DNA of 34,036 bases from an uncultured Prevotellaceae bacterium (lineage in GTDB: Bacteria > Bacteroidota > Bacteroidia > Bacteroidales > Bacteroidaceae). The stretch's first letter is position 1; every line of letters starts with the position of its first letter. Under the pieces are notes generated by a model. The model did not search any database, was not told the origin of the DNA, and saw only the letters and a program-made list of their open reading frames with translations. The DNA lies in assembly GCA_947174565.1 (NCBI GenBank), contig CAMWJL010000017.1, forward strand, positions 1 to 34,036. The letters run 5' to 3'. The position numbers and the translations under genes were made by a program. This document shows, in pieces, positions 1-9,791 of the stretch.

Positions 1-1047
1 CAGGGTGAGATTTGTATAAGTGACATCTACCAAGTTGACCAAGAACGTGTTGAGTGCATTCTCCACACGTTCGGGTTGGAAGAACACCTTCTGACATTCC
101 ATGCCAACAGGAAAACGTTCCTCAATCTTCGCAATGGTCTTCTCCACTTGAGCACCCACTTTCAGAATGTCGTAGTCGGCAGAACAAGCAATGCTGATGC
201 CCAACGCTCTCACCCCGTCGTATTCCATCTGATTCCGTGTCGTTGGTTCATACGTCTTCACCACCGTAGCGATGTCCTTGATACGAAACTGGTCTTCGTC
301 ATGCCCCTGAATAAGCATGTTGGCAATGTCATCCACATTGTTAAACTTGTCATCGACAGCCACTCGGATGCGACGGTCGCCATTGTCATAGTAACCAGCA
401 TAGCTCGTTTTGTTCTGATTATTGAGTGTCTGAATCACCTCGGTAGGCATTACTCCAAGGTTTGCCATCTTGTCCTCCCTCAATTCGATGTTGATACATT
501 GGCTTCGCGTGCCATATATCTCTACTCGAGCTACACCGTCCAACTCGCTGACAGCACGCTTGATAAGCTCCGCATAGTTGTTCAGTTCCTTATCACCCTG
601 TCCGTCTCCCGTCAAGGCATAAAACATCCCATACACATCGCCAAAGTCATCCCTCACCTGCGATGCCGAAGCCCCCTGAGGGAGTTTACTTTGGACATTC
701 GCCACCTTTCTGCGCAAAATGTCCCACTGCTGCTCCACCTCCTCGTCGGGCACCGTTGTCTGCAATTCCACAGTGATGAGGCTCAAATCCGCATAGCTCG
801 ACGACTGAAGGTTGTTGAGGGTCGTCATTTCCCGAATGCTCTTCTCCAGCGGGTCAGTCACCTCCAACTCCACCTGATGCGCCGATGCTCCAGGATAGGT
901 TGTCACCACCATCGCCTGTTTCACCTTGATAGCAGGGTCCTCCAGTTTCGGCATGGAGTCATAGGCGAGGATGCCCCCCACCATCAGAATGGCTACCCCT
1001 AAATAAACGAGCTTGCTGTTCTCCAATGCCCACTTGCTAAGATTCAT
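1..1047 (-). CDS. RND-family efflux transporter permease (AcrB-like), N-terminal part; truncated by window start
   Basis: Reverse-strand translation from ATG at 1047: MNLSKWALENSKLVYLGVAILMVGGILAYDSMPKLEDPAIKVKQAMVVTTYPGASAHQVELEVTDPLEKSIREM..., typical RND permease N-terminus; follows the MFP gene. Confidence 0.93.
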   Translation of the reverse strand, partial: MNLSKWALENSKLVYLGVAILMVGGILAYDSMPKLEDPAIKVKQAMVVTTYPGASAHQVELEVTDPLEKSIREMTTLNNLQSSSYADLSLITVELQTTVPDEEVEQQWDILRRKVANVQSKLPQGASASQVRDDFGDVYGMFYALTGDGQGDKELNNYAELIKRAVSELDGVARVEIYGTRSQCINIELREDKMANLGVMPTEVIQTLNNQNKTSYAGYYDNGDRRIRVAVDDKFNNVDDIANMLIQGHDEDQFRIKDIATVVKTYEPTTRNQMEYDGVRALGISIACSADYDILKVGAQVEKTIAKIEERFPVGMECQKVFFQPERVENALNTFLVNLVDVTYTNLTL

Positions 1048-1083
1048 CTTTCTTGCCTCCTCTAAACTTTATGTATCCAACAT

Positions 1084-2181
1084 TCACAACAATCCTCCCA
1101 CATTCGACCTGCTGGGTTTCTCCAGCAGCCGCACCTTCTGTCCATCCGCAAGATGGTGTACTCCAGCAGCCACCACCTGCTCACCGCCTTTCAATCCGCT
1201 GTCCACCAGCATGGTACCATCGCGGTTTATCGTGGTCACATTCACTGTGCGCACCCTCACCGTTCCGCTTTCAGCTTCATACACAAATGCTTGCGTCTTG
1301 TCGCCATTCCTCAGAATCGCTCCCGAAGGCACGCTCACCACATCCGCCGCACCACTTTCATCGTGCAGGGCATACACCATGGTGGTCATTCCCGGCGTGA
1401 TTTTCTTCGGATTCACCGCCTTGGTGAACGCCAAACGCACCACATACAACTGCGACGAATTTGCTTCCTGATTCAGTCTCACCAGTCGCAACGGAAAAGT
1501 CTCTTCGCCCGTCACGTCAAACTTGCAATGGAAGTTGGTAAACTTCTCAATGTTCGCAAAGTCCGATGCACTGATTTTCACCTCCACCTCCGTATCGCCA
1601 CTGCCAAACACACTCACGATGGGCATACCCGCAGTGACCGTCTCCCCCGCCTCGTGATACTTCGTTTGTACATAACCGTCAATCGTGCTGCGCAGCTGCG
1701 TGTCCGCCAGCTTGTTCTTGTGATTAGCCAGTTTCTGTGTGATTTGCTGCAAGCCATAGCGAGCCTTGTCATTGTTGCTTGCCGTGGTATTCCCCTCCGC
1801 ATAGAGTGCCATCACACGTTCAGCGTCCGCCTTAACCTGTTCATATTCAGCCTGTGTGGCAGCCAACTGCACCCGATAGTCGCGGTTGTCCATCACCGCC
1901 ACCACCTGTCCTTTTCTTACATAGTCGCCCTCATCCACCAGCAACTTCTCAATCTGTCCAGACACACGAAAAGCCAGCGTCACCTCCGTGGCAGCCTTTG
2001 TCCTGCCCGTAAATGTCGTGGTGCTCACCTCGTTAGGGTCTTTCACCGTCACCACCTCCACAATGGGAGCCTTGTCTTCGTGTGTCTCCTTAGAGCCACA
2101 TGCACCCATCGCCATGATGACCATTGCTACTAATGCAGCGTTCTTCATGCTATTCATACGATACATTCTCTTTTTGTTCAT
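1084..2181 (-). CDS. RND efflux periplasmic adaptor (membrane fusion protein), lipoprotein signal
   Basis: ORF with lipobox (MAMGACGSK) and HlyD-like biotinyl-lipoyl motif (GQIEKLLVDEGDYVRKGQVVAVMD); upstream of the RND permease. Confidence 0.93.
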   Translation of the reverse strand: MNKKRMYRMNSMKNAALVAMVIMAMGACGSKETHEDKAPIVEVVTVKDPNEVSTTTFTGRTKAATEVTLAFRVSGQIEKLLVDEGDYVRKGQVVAVMDNRDYRVQLAATQAEYEQVKADAERVMALYAEGNTTASNNDKARYGLQQITQKLANHKNKLADTQLRSTIDGYVQTKYHEAGETVTAGMPIVSVFGSGDTEVEVKISASDFANIEKFTNFHCKFDVTGEETFPLRLVRLNQEANSSQLYVVRLAFTKAVNPKKITPGMTTMVYALHDESGAADVVSVPSGAILRNGDKTQAFVYEAESGTVRVRTVNVTTINRDGTMLVDSGLKGGEQVVAAGVHHLADGQKVRLLEKPSRSNVGGLL

Positions 2182-2202
2182 TTTTCTATATAGATACTAC
2201 CT

Positions 2203-2277
2203 CTAAATCGGAGTCGGGGACTTCGGTCAACCGATGTCGGGGACTCCGATTGGTCGATGTCGGGGACATCGATTTAG
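2203..2277. repeat. 23-bp-period GTCGGGGAC tandem/inverted repeat array bounded by CTAAATCG...CGATTTAG
   Basis: GTCGGGGAC at 2213-2221, 2236-2244 and 2259-2267 (exact 23-bp spacing); TCGATGTC-GGG-GACATCGA hairpin 2254-2272; AATCGGAGTC/GACTCCGATT arms 2206-2215 and 2242-2251. Confidence 0.9.
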
Positions 2278-2374
2278 GGGTGCTTTCAGAAGGGTTTTCT
2301 TCCGTGACCGTTCTTGCTGTTCATAGAAGCCCCTGTCGCGTCCCCGTGCTGGAGTATAGACCTATTTCCTGCGG

Positions 2375-2382
2375 CAAAGTTA
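2375..2382 (-). promoter_or_regulatory. Bacteroidetes -7 box TAACTTTG upstream of the efflux operon
   Basis: minus strand reads TAACTTTG (consensus TAnnTTTG). Confidence 0.55.
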
Positions 2383-2517
2383 CAGCATTCTGCGAGAAAG
2401 GATATAGTTGATAAGTACCGCCTTTTGTCCATAACGTAAGGAAAAACGAAGGAAAGTTAGTCGAAAAGTTGCTTGTTTGTTCAAAAAGTAGTTATTTTGT
2501 GGACAAATTATGAAGCC

Positions 2518-3471
2518 ATGAAAGAAGACAGAGTATCCATTTATGAGTTGGAAGGAGGCGAGATTGACATTCTCAACGCTGAACGTTCGGCAGTGAAACT
2601 CACCAAGACAGGGTTGTTCCTCTGCAAAGAAGGGGAAGTGACGCTCACCATCGACGGCACAGAATACCATGTAGAGAAGAACTCCATCCTCGTCTATTTC
2701 TCATACAGTTCGCTGCACATCCTCAGCCACACCCCTGACCTATGCGGAACGCTCATTGGTGCCAATCTGGAAATCATCCAGCCGATGCTCTACAACATCA
2801 CCAACTTCAATGCCCTGTTCGTCATCAAGCAGACACCCTATCAGCACCTCTCCGAACAGCAATACAAGGCACTCTGCCAATACATTACCTTGCTCAAAGA
2901 CATCACGCGCAAAGAGAAACTCTGCACGGAAAACGATACCTGCCAACCCATCAACAAGACCATCGTCGAAATCGCCCGAAAGCAAGCCGAGCTGCTCAGC
3001 TACTCCCTCATGCTCGAGGTGCTCCAGTGCTATGCCCGCATCGCCACCGACAATGCGCCTTTCTCGCGCAAAGACGAAGTATTGCAGAAGTTCATCACGT
3101 TGCTCTATCGGAAGTACCGCTCCGAACACGAAGTTGCCTACTACGCAGAACAGCAGTTCCTCACCACCCGTTATTTCAGCACCATCGTGAAGGAACGTTC
3201 GGGCAAGTCACCCAGCCAATGGATAGCCACCGCCCTGCTGGTCGATGCACGCAATCAGCTCAAAAACACGAACATGACCATCAAGGAGATTTCCGACCTG
3301 CTGTGTTTCCCCAACCAAAGTTATTTCGGGAAGTGGTTCAAGAATCTCACCAATGTCTCTCCACTCGACTTCCGCAAAGGCAGGGCTGCTACGCTTGATG
3401 CCGACCGCGACTTTACGGATGTCATCCAGCGTGGCATCTCTCACATCGCATCGCCTGTACCGAATCAATAA
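2518..3471 (+). CDS. AraC-family transcriptional regulator
   Basis: C-terminal double-HTH AraC signature (ATALLVDARNQLKNTNMTIKEISDLLCFPNQSYFGKWFKNLTNVSPLDFRKG); start chosen at 2518 (ORF opens at 2473). Confidence 0.92.
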   Translation: MKEDRVSIYELEGGEIDILNAERSAVKLTKTGLFLCKEGEVTLTIDGTEYHVEKNSILVYFSYSSLHILSHTPDLCGTLIGANLEIIQPMLYNITNFNALFVIKQTPYQHLSEQQYKALCQYITLLKDITRKEKLCTENDTCQPINKTIVEIARKQAELLSYSLMLEVLQCYARIATDNAPFSRKDEVLQKFITLLYRKYRSEHEVAYYAEQQFLTTRYFSTIVKERSGKSPSQWIATALLVDARNQLKNTNMTIKEISDLLCFPNQSYFGKWFKNLTNVSPLDFRKGRAATLDADRDFTDVIQRGISHIASPVPNQ

Positions 3472-3513
3472 CAACATAAACACAATCCATTCCATTCTCA
3501 TTCCCTCCTTTAC

Positions 3514-5370
3514 ATGAAAACCTTATCTATCGTTCTTTTGTTGAGCCTCTTTCTGATGACTCCCTCCATGGCTCAACCAGCATATTCACCCACCATTCAG
3601 AAAGAGCATTTGGGGCGCGGCCTCGTCTGCTTCAAAGACGGAGACAGCCTTGTCGTTTCGTGGCGACTCTTGGCAAACGAAGAGCATCTGGATTTTGATG
3701 TTTTTGCAAATGGTAAACGACTGAACAGCAGTCATATCAGCAACGCTACCTTCTTCAAAGCACCAGCACCAGCCAAGAAGGTAAAGATACAACTTTCCGC
3801 CATCGACACCCATACGGGAAAGAAGGTTTCTACCTGCTCCACGCTCTATCATCCGCAACTCACAGACTACCTCACCATCCCCCTCACTCCACCAGCTTCA
3901 GGCACCACACCTAACGGACAACCTTACACTTATTCCGCCAATGATGCCAGCGTGGGCGATGTCGATGGCGACGGTGAATACGAAATCATTCTCAAATGGG
4001 ACCCTTCCAATAGCCACGACAACAGCCACGACGGACACACAGGACCTGTCTATATTGATTGCTACAAACTCACAGGTCAATGTCTTTGGCGCATCAATCT
4101 TGGTCGCAACATCCGTGCAGGTGCGCACTACACCCAATTCCTCGTCTATGACTTCGATGGTGACGGACGTTCAGAACTCATCGTGAAGACAGCCGATGGC
4201 ACCACCGACGGTCAAGGGCAAGTCATTGGCGACCCACAGGCAAATTGGGTCACGGACGGATACATCAGCAAGACCATCTCTGGCAAAATGAAGCCTCAGA
4301 AAAGCTACATTTCAGGGCGCATCCTCACAGGTCCTGAATACCTAACCGTCTTTGAGGGCAGCACAGGCAAAGCTCTTGCCACCGTCCCCTTCCAACCCGA
4401 ACGCGGCAACGTAGGCGATTGGGGCGACACCTATGGCAACCGCTGCGACCGATTCCTCGCCGCTGTAGCTTATCTCGACGGCCAGCATCCCAGTGCCGTC
4501 CTATGCCGTGGCTACTACGCCAAATCTTGCCTTGCCGCCTACGATTGGGATGGTCACAACCTCACGCTCCGCTGGCTCTTCAACTCTGAGCAGCACCCTG
4601 GCTATTCAGGTCAAGGCAACCACAACCTCCGCGTAGGCGACGTGGATGGCGACGGCTGCGATGAAATCACCTATGGCTCAATGGCTGTTGACAATGACGG
4701 CAGTGGACTTTACACCCTCCGTATGGGACACGGCGATGCCATCCATCAATACGCTTTTTACCCTGACAGCACCCAACTCCAGATATGGGACGTACACGAG
4801 AACAAGCGCGATGGCTCAGAACTGCGCGATGCTCGCACGGGACGCATCATCTTCCAAGTACCCTCCAACACAGACGTGGGTCGTGGTATGGCTGCCGACA
4901 TCGACCCCACCAACTGGGGGCTCGAAATGTGGTCATCCTCCCAACGTGGCTACTATGATGTCAAAGGTCAGCACCATCATGCCGACATATCTTTCCCACA
5001 AAACAGTGCTGTGTGGTGGGATGGCGACCTCTTGCGCGAACTCCTCGACCGCCATGCCGTGCTCAAATGGAACTGGCAGACGCACACCATCGACATGCTG
5101 AAAGACTTCCGTGCCGAAGGCTGCACCTTCAACAACGGTACTAAGCAGAATCCCTGTCTTTCAGCCGACATCATCGGTGACTGGCGCGAAGAAGTCATCG
5201 TGCGCGACAAACAGAGCACCCAGCTCCGCATCTACTCCACCACCCTCCCCACTTCACACCGTTTCCCCACCTTCATGCTCGACATTCCCTACCGCCTCAG
5301 TGTCGCCACCGAAAATATCGGCTACAACCAACCGCCAGAACCAGGTTTCTACTTTGGCAGCGACAAGTGA
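3514..5370 (+). CDS. Rhamnogalacturonan lyase, PL11 family, secreted
   Basis: Signal peptide; DVDGDGEYEIILKWDPSNSHDNSHDGHTGPVYIDCYKLTG...LGRNIRAGAHYTQFLVYDFDGDG typical of YesW/YesX-type lyases. Confidence 0.93.
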   Translation: MKTLSIVLLLSLFLMTPSMAQPAYSPTIQKEHLGRGLVCFKDGDSLVVSWRLLANEEHLDFDVFANGKRLNSSHISNATFFKAPAPAKKVKIQLSAIDTHTGKKVSTCSTLYHPQLTDYLTIPLTPPASGTTPNGQPYTYSANDASVGDVDGDGEYEIILKWDPSNSHDNSHDGHTGPVYIDCYKLTGQCLWRINLGRNIRAGAHYTQFLVYDFDGDGRSELIVKTADGTTDGQGQVIGDPQANWVTDGYISKTISGKMKPQKSYISGRILTGPEYLTVFEGSTGKALATVPFQPERGNVGDWGDTYGNRCDRFLAAVAYLDGQHPSAVLCRGYYAKSCLAAYDWDGHNLTLRWLFNSEQHPGYSGQGNHNLRVGDVDGDGCDEITYGSMAVDNDGSGLYTLRMGHGDAIHQYAFYPDSTQLQIWDVHENKRDGSELRDARTGRIIFQVPSNTDVGRGMAADIDPTNWGLEMWSSSQRGYYDVKGQHHHADISFPQNSAVWWDGDLLRELLDRHAVLKWNWQTHTIDMLKDFRAEGCTFNNGTKQNPCLSADIIGDWREEVIVRDKQSTQLRIYSTTLPTSHRFPTFMLDIPYRLSVATENIGYNQPPEPGFYFGSDK

Positions 5371-5411
5371 TAACAAATCATGAAAGAGGTGAAAGTTCAC
5401 AAATAAAAAAT

Positions 5412-5439
5412 GGGGAGTGTGCAACGATGCACACTCCCC
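5412..5439. terminator. Bidirectional hairpin terminator between convergent PL11 gene and ppdK
   Basis: GGGGAGTGTGCA-ACGA-TGCACACTCCCC perfect 12-bp stem flanked by A/T runs. Confidence 0.85.
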
Positions 5440-5466
5440 TATTTTGTTCATGCGTTTGAATAATGT

Positions 5467-8187
5467 TTATTCTTCAACTGCTGCCTGCGCGGCTGCCAAA
5501 CGTGCGATTGGCACACGGAATGGCGAGCATGATGCGTAGTTCATGCCAATCTTGGCACAGAACTTCACGGATGATGGTTCGCCACCATGCTCACCACAGA
5601 TACCTGTGCGCATGCCTGGACGAACAGCACGACCTTTCTCTACTGCCATCTTAATCAGCTGACCTACACCCTTTTGGTCGAGCACTTGGAATGGGTCAAC
5701 CTTCAGAATCTTCTTCTCCAAATATACAGGGAGGAACGAAGCGATGTCGTCACGAGAATAACCGAAGGTCATCTGAGTGAGGTCGTTCGTACCGAATGAG
5801 AAGTATTCAGCCTCAGTGGCGATGCGGTCGGCAGTGAGAGCTGCACGTGGAATCTCAATCATCGTACCAATCTCGAATGGAATCTCGATGCCCTCTTCTG
5901 CAAAGACTTCCTTTGCCACCTTCTGAATGATTTCCTTCTGCTGCTTCAACTCGTAGAGGATACCGATGAGTGGCACCATGATTTCAGGATGTGGGTCGAA
6001 GCCTTCCTTCTTCAACTGGCAAGCAGCACCGAGGATGGCGCGTGTCTGCATGGCTGTGATTTCGGGGAATGTGATGCCAAGACGGCAACCACGGTGACCG
6101 AGCATCGGGTTGTTCTCTGCGAGAGAAGAAACACGCTGCTGGATAACCTTCACATCTACGCCCATCTCTTCTGCCATTACCTGCTGCCCCTTCAAATCGT
6201 GTGGAACGAACTCATGAAGTGGTGGGTCAAGCAGACGGATGTTCACATGAAGACCATCCATGGCTTTGAGGATTCCGTAGAAGTCAGACTTCTGATAAGG
6301 CAACAACTTGGCAAGAGCCTTCTCGCGACCTTCCACCGTATCGGAGAGAATCATTTCACGCATAGCGATAATCTTCTGGTCGTCGAAGAACATGTGCTCT
6401 GTACGAGTCAAGCCGATACCCTTAGCACCGAATGCACGAGCCACCTCTGCATCGTGTGGTGTATCTGCATTGGTACGAACCTGCAACTTGGTATATTTGT
6501 CGCAGAGGTCCATGAGTGCCTTGAAGTCGCCGCTGAGTTCGGCTGCTTTTGTCTTAATCTCGCCAGCATAAACCTGACCAGTTGTACCGTTCAGAGAGAT
6601 AAAGTCGCCCTCCTTGTAAGTAACGCCTTCGATTTCAACCGTCTTAGACTTGTAGTCAACATTGATAGCACCTGCACCCGACACGCAGCACTTACCCATA
6701 CCACGAGCCACCACCGCAGCGTGAGAAGTCATACCGCCACGAGCTGTGAGGATACCTTCGGCCGATGCCATACCAGCAAGGTCTTCAGGTGAAGTCTCGA
6801 TACGCACCATGATGACTTTGTGACCATTAGAGTGCCACTCCTGAGCGTCGTCTGCGTGGAACACAATCTGACCACACGCAGCACCGGGCGATGCGGGAAG
6901 ACCCTGAGTGATAACCTTTGCCTTTTTCAAAGCGTCCTTGTCAAACACAGGGTGCAAGAGTTCGTCGAGCTTCTGAGGTTCGCAACGGAGGATAGCAGTC
7001 TTCTCATCAATGAGTCCTTCGCGAACGAGGTCCATGGCAATCTTCACCATAGCTGTACCTGTACGCTTGCCGTTACGCGTCTGGAGGAACCAAAGCTTGC
7101 CTTCCTGCACGGTGAACTCCATATCCTGCATATCCTTGTAGTGCTTCTCCAGCTTGTCTTGAATGTCGTTCAGTTCAGCATAAAGGGCTGGCATAGCCTC
7201 TTCCATAGATGGATACTTGGCAGCACGCTCTTCCTCTGAGATACCTGCACGTTCTGCCCAACGCTGTGAACCAATCTTGGTAATCTGCTGTGGTGTGCGG
7301 ATACCAGCCACCACGTCCTCACCCTGTGCATTGATAAGGTACTCACCATTGAAGAGGTTCTCACCATTACCAGCATCACGAGAGAAGCAAACACCTGTAG
7401 CGGAAGTGTCGCCCATGTTGCCGAACACCATTGCCATTACAGAAACAGCTGTACCCCACTCGTCTGGAATACCTTCCATCTTGCGGTAAAGGATGGCGCG
7501 CTCGTTCATCCAGCTGCGGAACACGGCGCAAATAGCACCCCAAAGCTGAACGATTGGGTCGGCTGGGAAATCCTGACCTGTGCGCTCCTTAATGGCTTTC
7601 TTGAAGAGTTCAACGAGCTTTTTCAAAGACTCCACAGAAAGGTCCTTGTCGAGGGTCACACCCTGCTCTTTCTTCACCTTCTCGATAATCTCCTCGAATG
7701 GGTCGATGTCTTCCTTGTTCACAGGCTTGAGACCCATCACCACGTCACCATACATCTGCACAAAACGACGGTAAGAGTCATAAACGAAATGTGGGTTGTT
7801 GGTCTTCTGAACCATGCCTTCAGCCACTTCGTCGTTCAAACCGAGGTTGAGGATGGTGTCCATCATACCAGGCATAGAAGCACGGGCACCTGAACGAACA
7901 GATACAAGCAGTGGGTTATTCACATCGCCAAACTTGCAGTTCATGAGTTTCTCAACATGAGCCACAGCAGCGTTCACCTCATCCTGAAGAAGTTCCTTGA
8001 TTTTCTCCTCGCCCACTTCATAATACTCATTACAACAATCTGTCGTGATTGTGAAGCCCGGAGGCACAGGCACACCAATGAGGTTCATTTCGGCAAGGTT
8101 AGCACCCTTGCCTCCGAGAGCCTCGCGCATCTGCGCATTACCTTCTGCTTGTCCATTACCGAAGGTGTAAACTCTTTTCTGAGCCAT
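5467..8187 (-). CDS. ppdK: Pyruvate, phosphate dikinase
   Basis: 906 aa full-length; motifs GGKGANLAEM, LTARGGMTSHAAVVARGMGKCCVSG, GICGEHGGEPSSVKFC. Confidence 0.97.
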   Translation of the reverse strand: MAQKRVYTFGNGQAEGNAQMREALGGKGANLAEMNLIGVPVPPGFTITTDCCNEYYEVGEEKIKELLQDEVNAAVAHVEKLMNCKFGDVNNPLLVSVRSGARASMPGMMDTILNLGLNDEVAEGMVQKTNNPHFVYDSYRRFVQMYGDVVMGLKPVNKEDIDPFEEIIEKVKKEQGVTLDKDLSVESLKKLVELFKKAIKERTGQDFPADPIVQLWGAICAVFRSWMNERAILYRKMEGIPDEWGTAVSVMAMVFGNMGDTSATGVCFSRDAGNGENLFNGEYLINAQGEDVVAGIRTPQQITKIGSQRWAERAGISEEERAAKYPSMEEAMPALYAELNDIQDKLEKHYKDMQDMEFTVQEGKLWFLQTRNGKRTGTAMVKIAMDLVREGLIDEKTAILRCEPQKLDELLHPVFDKDALKKAKVITQGLPASPGAACGQIVFHADDAQEWHSNGHKVIMVRIETSPEDLAGMASAEGILTARGGMTSHAAVVARGMGKCCVSGAGAINVDYKSKTVEIEGVTYKEGDFISLNGTTGQVYAGEIKTKAAELSGDFKALMDLCDKYTKLQVRTNADTPHDAEVARAFGAKGIGLTRTEHMFFDDQKIIAMREMILSDTVEGREKALAKLLPYQKSDFYGILKAMDGLHVNIRLLDPPLHEFVPHDLKGQQVMAEEMGVDVKVIQQRVSSLAENNPMLGHRGCRLGITFPEITAMQTRAILGAACQLKKEGFDPHPEIMVPLIGILYELKQQKEIIQKVAKEVFAEEGIEIPFEIGTMIEIPRAALTADRIATEAEYFSFGTNDLTQMTFGYSRDDIASFLPVYLEKKILKVDPFQVLDQKGVGQLIKMAVEKGRAVRPGMRTGICGEHGGEPSSVKFCAKIGMNYASCSPFRVPIARLAAAQAAVEE

Positions 8188-8299
8188 AACTTTTCTTTAG
8201 TTTTGTTAATTATTTAAGGTTGTAAAAATATTATCTTTTCATGCAGTATCAGAAGCCCCACTATTTCTAACGAAACAGGACACTCTGTTGGTTTCTTTG

Positions 8300-8307
8300 C
8301 AAATATA
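8300..8307 (-). promoter_or_regulatory. -7 box TATATTTG upstream of ppdK
   Basis: minus strand TAnnTTTG about 110 bp upstream of start. Confidence 0.5.
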
Positions 8308-8362
8308 TACGTTTTCGCCCAAGTCAACAAAATTTTTCTTGTTTTTTTCTCATTCTGAGCCG

Positions 8363-9430
8363 TTATTTGCCTGTCAACTTGCGAAACAGCTCTTTGTTAA
8401 GCAACGCAATGCGTTGGCTTCGGCTCAGGTTTTCCTGTATGAGCACCTCTGTCTTGCTGTACAAACTTCGTATGTTTTCAGCGATGAAACTCTGCACACG
8501 TTCCTCCACATCGGGGATGCCTTCCTCCTGCGGAGACAGGCACAACAACCCATTGGGTACAAGTTCCACCCGAATGGTCTTGCCCGTCTGCATGGGATCA
8601 CCGTCAAAATGAGCCACACCGTCGGAGGAACGATGGATGGTAAGGTTCTGACACTGGAAGGTCTTGATACGAGAGTTTTGGTCGAGAGTGCCGTTGAAGA
8701 GCTGAATGGCGATTTGAGGGGCTTCTATGGCAGTGAATGGCTCAAGAATGGTTACGTCCATGATGCCATCACGCACCGATGCGGAAGGAGCGATGTAGGC
8801 GTTGTTGCCATACTGCGAAGCATTGGCACACGAAATCAGGAAAGCTTTGCACGTCTCATGCACTTCTTTCCCATCACGCAGGTTCACCATCTCCACCTCG
8901 TAAGTCTCTGGATGATAGTTCAAACTGCTTTTCAAGACGTTTTCCAAATAGGCGACAGGACCTCGTTTGCCCGACTCCGCAAAACGCTGAGAGATGAAAG
9001 CGTCGAAACCAACACCACAGGTACAGAAGAACGGGCGACCGTTCACCACACCGTAATCCATCGTGTGTACCAATCCGCGATTGATAATCTTGATGGCACT
9101 GAGTGGGTCAGTCGGGATGCGCAGATGGCGTGCCAACCCGTTACCTGACCCTGAGGGGATGATAGCCAGTGCTGTCTGCGTGTGTACCAATCCGCCAGCC
9201 ACTTCGTTCACCGTACCATCGCCTCCGATGGCACATACAACATCCACTCCTTGCCGTGCAGCTTCTTTTGCCAATTCGGTGGCATGCCCCACCCGCCTTG
9301 TCTGTACAATCGTATAATCATTGTAGCGACTCTTGTCAAGATACTCTTCTATCAGCTTGATGACGAATCTCTTGCCCGAAGTGCCTGAAATAGGGTTAAC
9401 AATAAACTGTATCGTTTTCTTCTCTGCCAT
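8363..9430 (-). CDS. Diacylglycerol/sphingoid-type lipid kinase (YegS/DagK family)
   Basis: NPISGTSGKR..., GGDGTVNEVAGGL, PSGSGNGLARHLRIP motifs. Confidence 0.92.
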   Translation of the reverse strand: MAEKKTIQFIVNPISGTSGKRFVIKLIEEYLDKSRYNDYTIVQTRRVGHATELAKEAARQGVDVVCAIGGDGTVNEVAGGLVHTQTALAIIPSGSGNGLARHLRIPTDPLSAIKIINRGLVHTMDYGVVNGRPFFCTCGVGFDAFISQRFAESGKRGPVAYLENVLKSSLNYHPETYEVEMVNLRDGKEVHETCKAFLISCANASQYGNNAYIAPSASVRDGIMDVTILEPFTAIEAPQIAIQLFNGTLDQNSRIKTFQCQNLTIHRSSDGVAHFDGDPMQTGKTIRVELVPNGLLCLSPQEEGIPDVEERVQSFIAENIRSLYSKTEVLIQENLSRSQRIALLNKELFRKLTGK

Positions 9431-9537
9431 ATATTCAGAATATGCCTCATGCGACTTTCACGACCTTGCTGCATTATATATAATAATGTGTAACAATGAC
9501 GCACGCAGTAGCATTTTCCCTTTTCTTTTTATTACTG

Positions 9538-9545
9538 CAAAAGTA
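9538..9545 (-). promoter_or_regulatory. -7 box TACTTTTG upstream of lipid kinase
   Basis: minus strand TAnnTTTG about 108 bp upstream. Confidence 0.45.
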
Positions 9546-9641
9546 CGACTTTTTTTCATTTCCAAGCCTCAAAACACCCCATGTTTTTCATTGACATTTA
9601 TTTTTTTCAAAAAACGTAAGGAAGAAAAGTTCTTTTTTTAC

Positions 9642-9649
9642 TAACTTTG
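9642..9649 (+). promoter_or_regulatory. -7 box TAACTTTG upstream of SPT-like gene
   Basis: TAnnTTTG match. Confidence 0.55.
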
Positions 9650-9791
9650 CACCGTTTTGGAGTCATGTATTGACTTAACATGAAAAAAATAACAACAAAA
9701 TAGCATGCACTTTCAGTGTGGAGTCCTGTGTTCTTTCATACACATGAATGTACCCACAACTCCAGCAGACACTGAAACGCACAATCAAACT

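Noticed and set aside
76-1002. 308-aa plus-strand ORF
   Set aside because: Antisense to the RND permease reading frame; no recognisable protein features.
1153-2133. 326-aa plus-strand ORF
   Set aside because: Antisense shadow of the RND adaptor gene (His/Arg-rich composition).
2203-2277. Simple rho-independent terminator
   Set aside because: Three periodic cores with alternative pairings and no U-tract; lies upstream of the operon instead of after a gene.
5989-6792. 267-aa plus-strand ORF
   Set aside because: Antisense to ppdK, a clear full-length gene.
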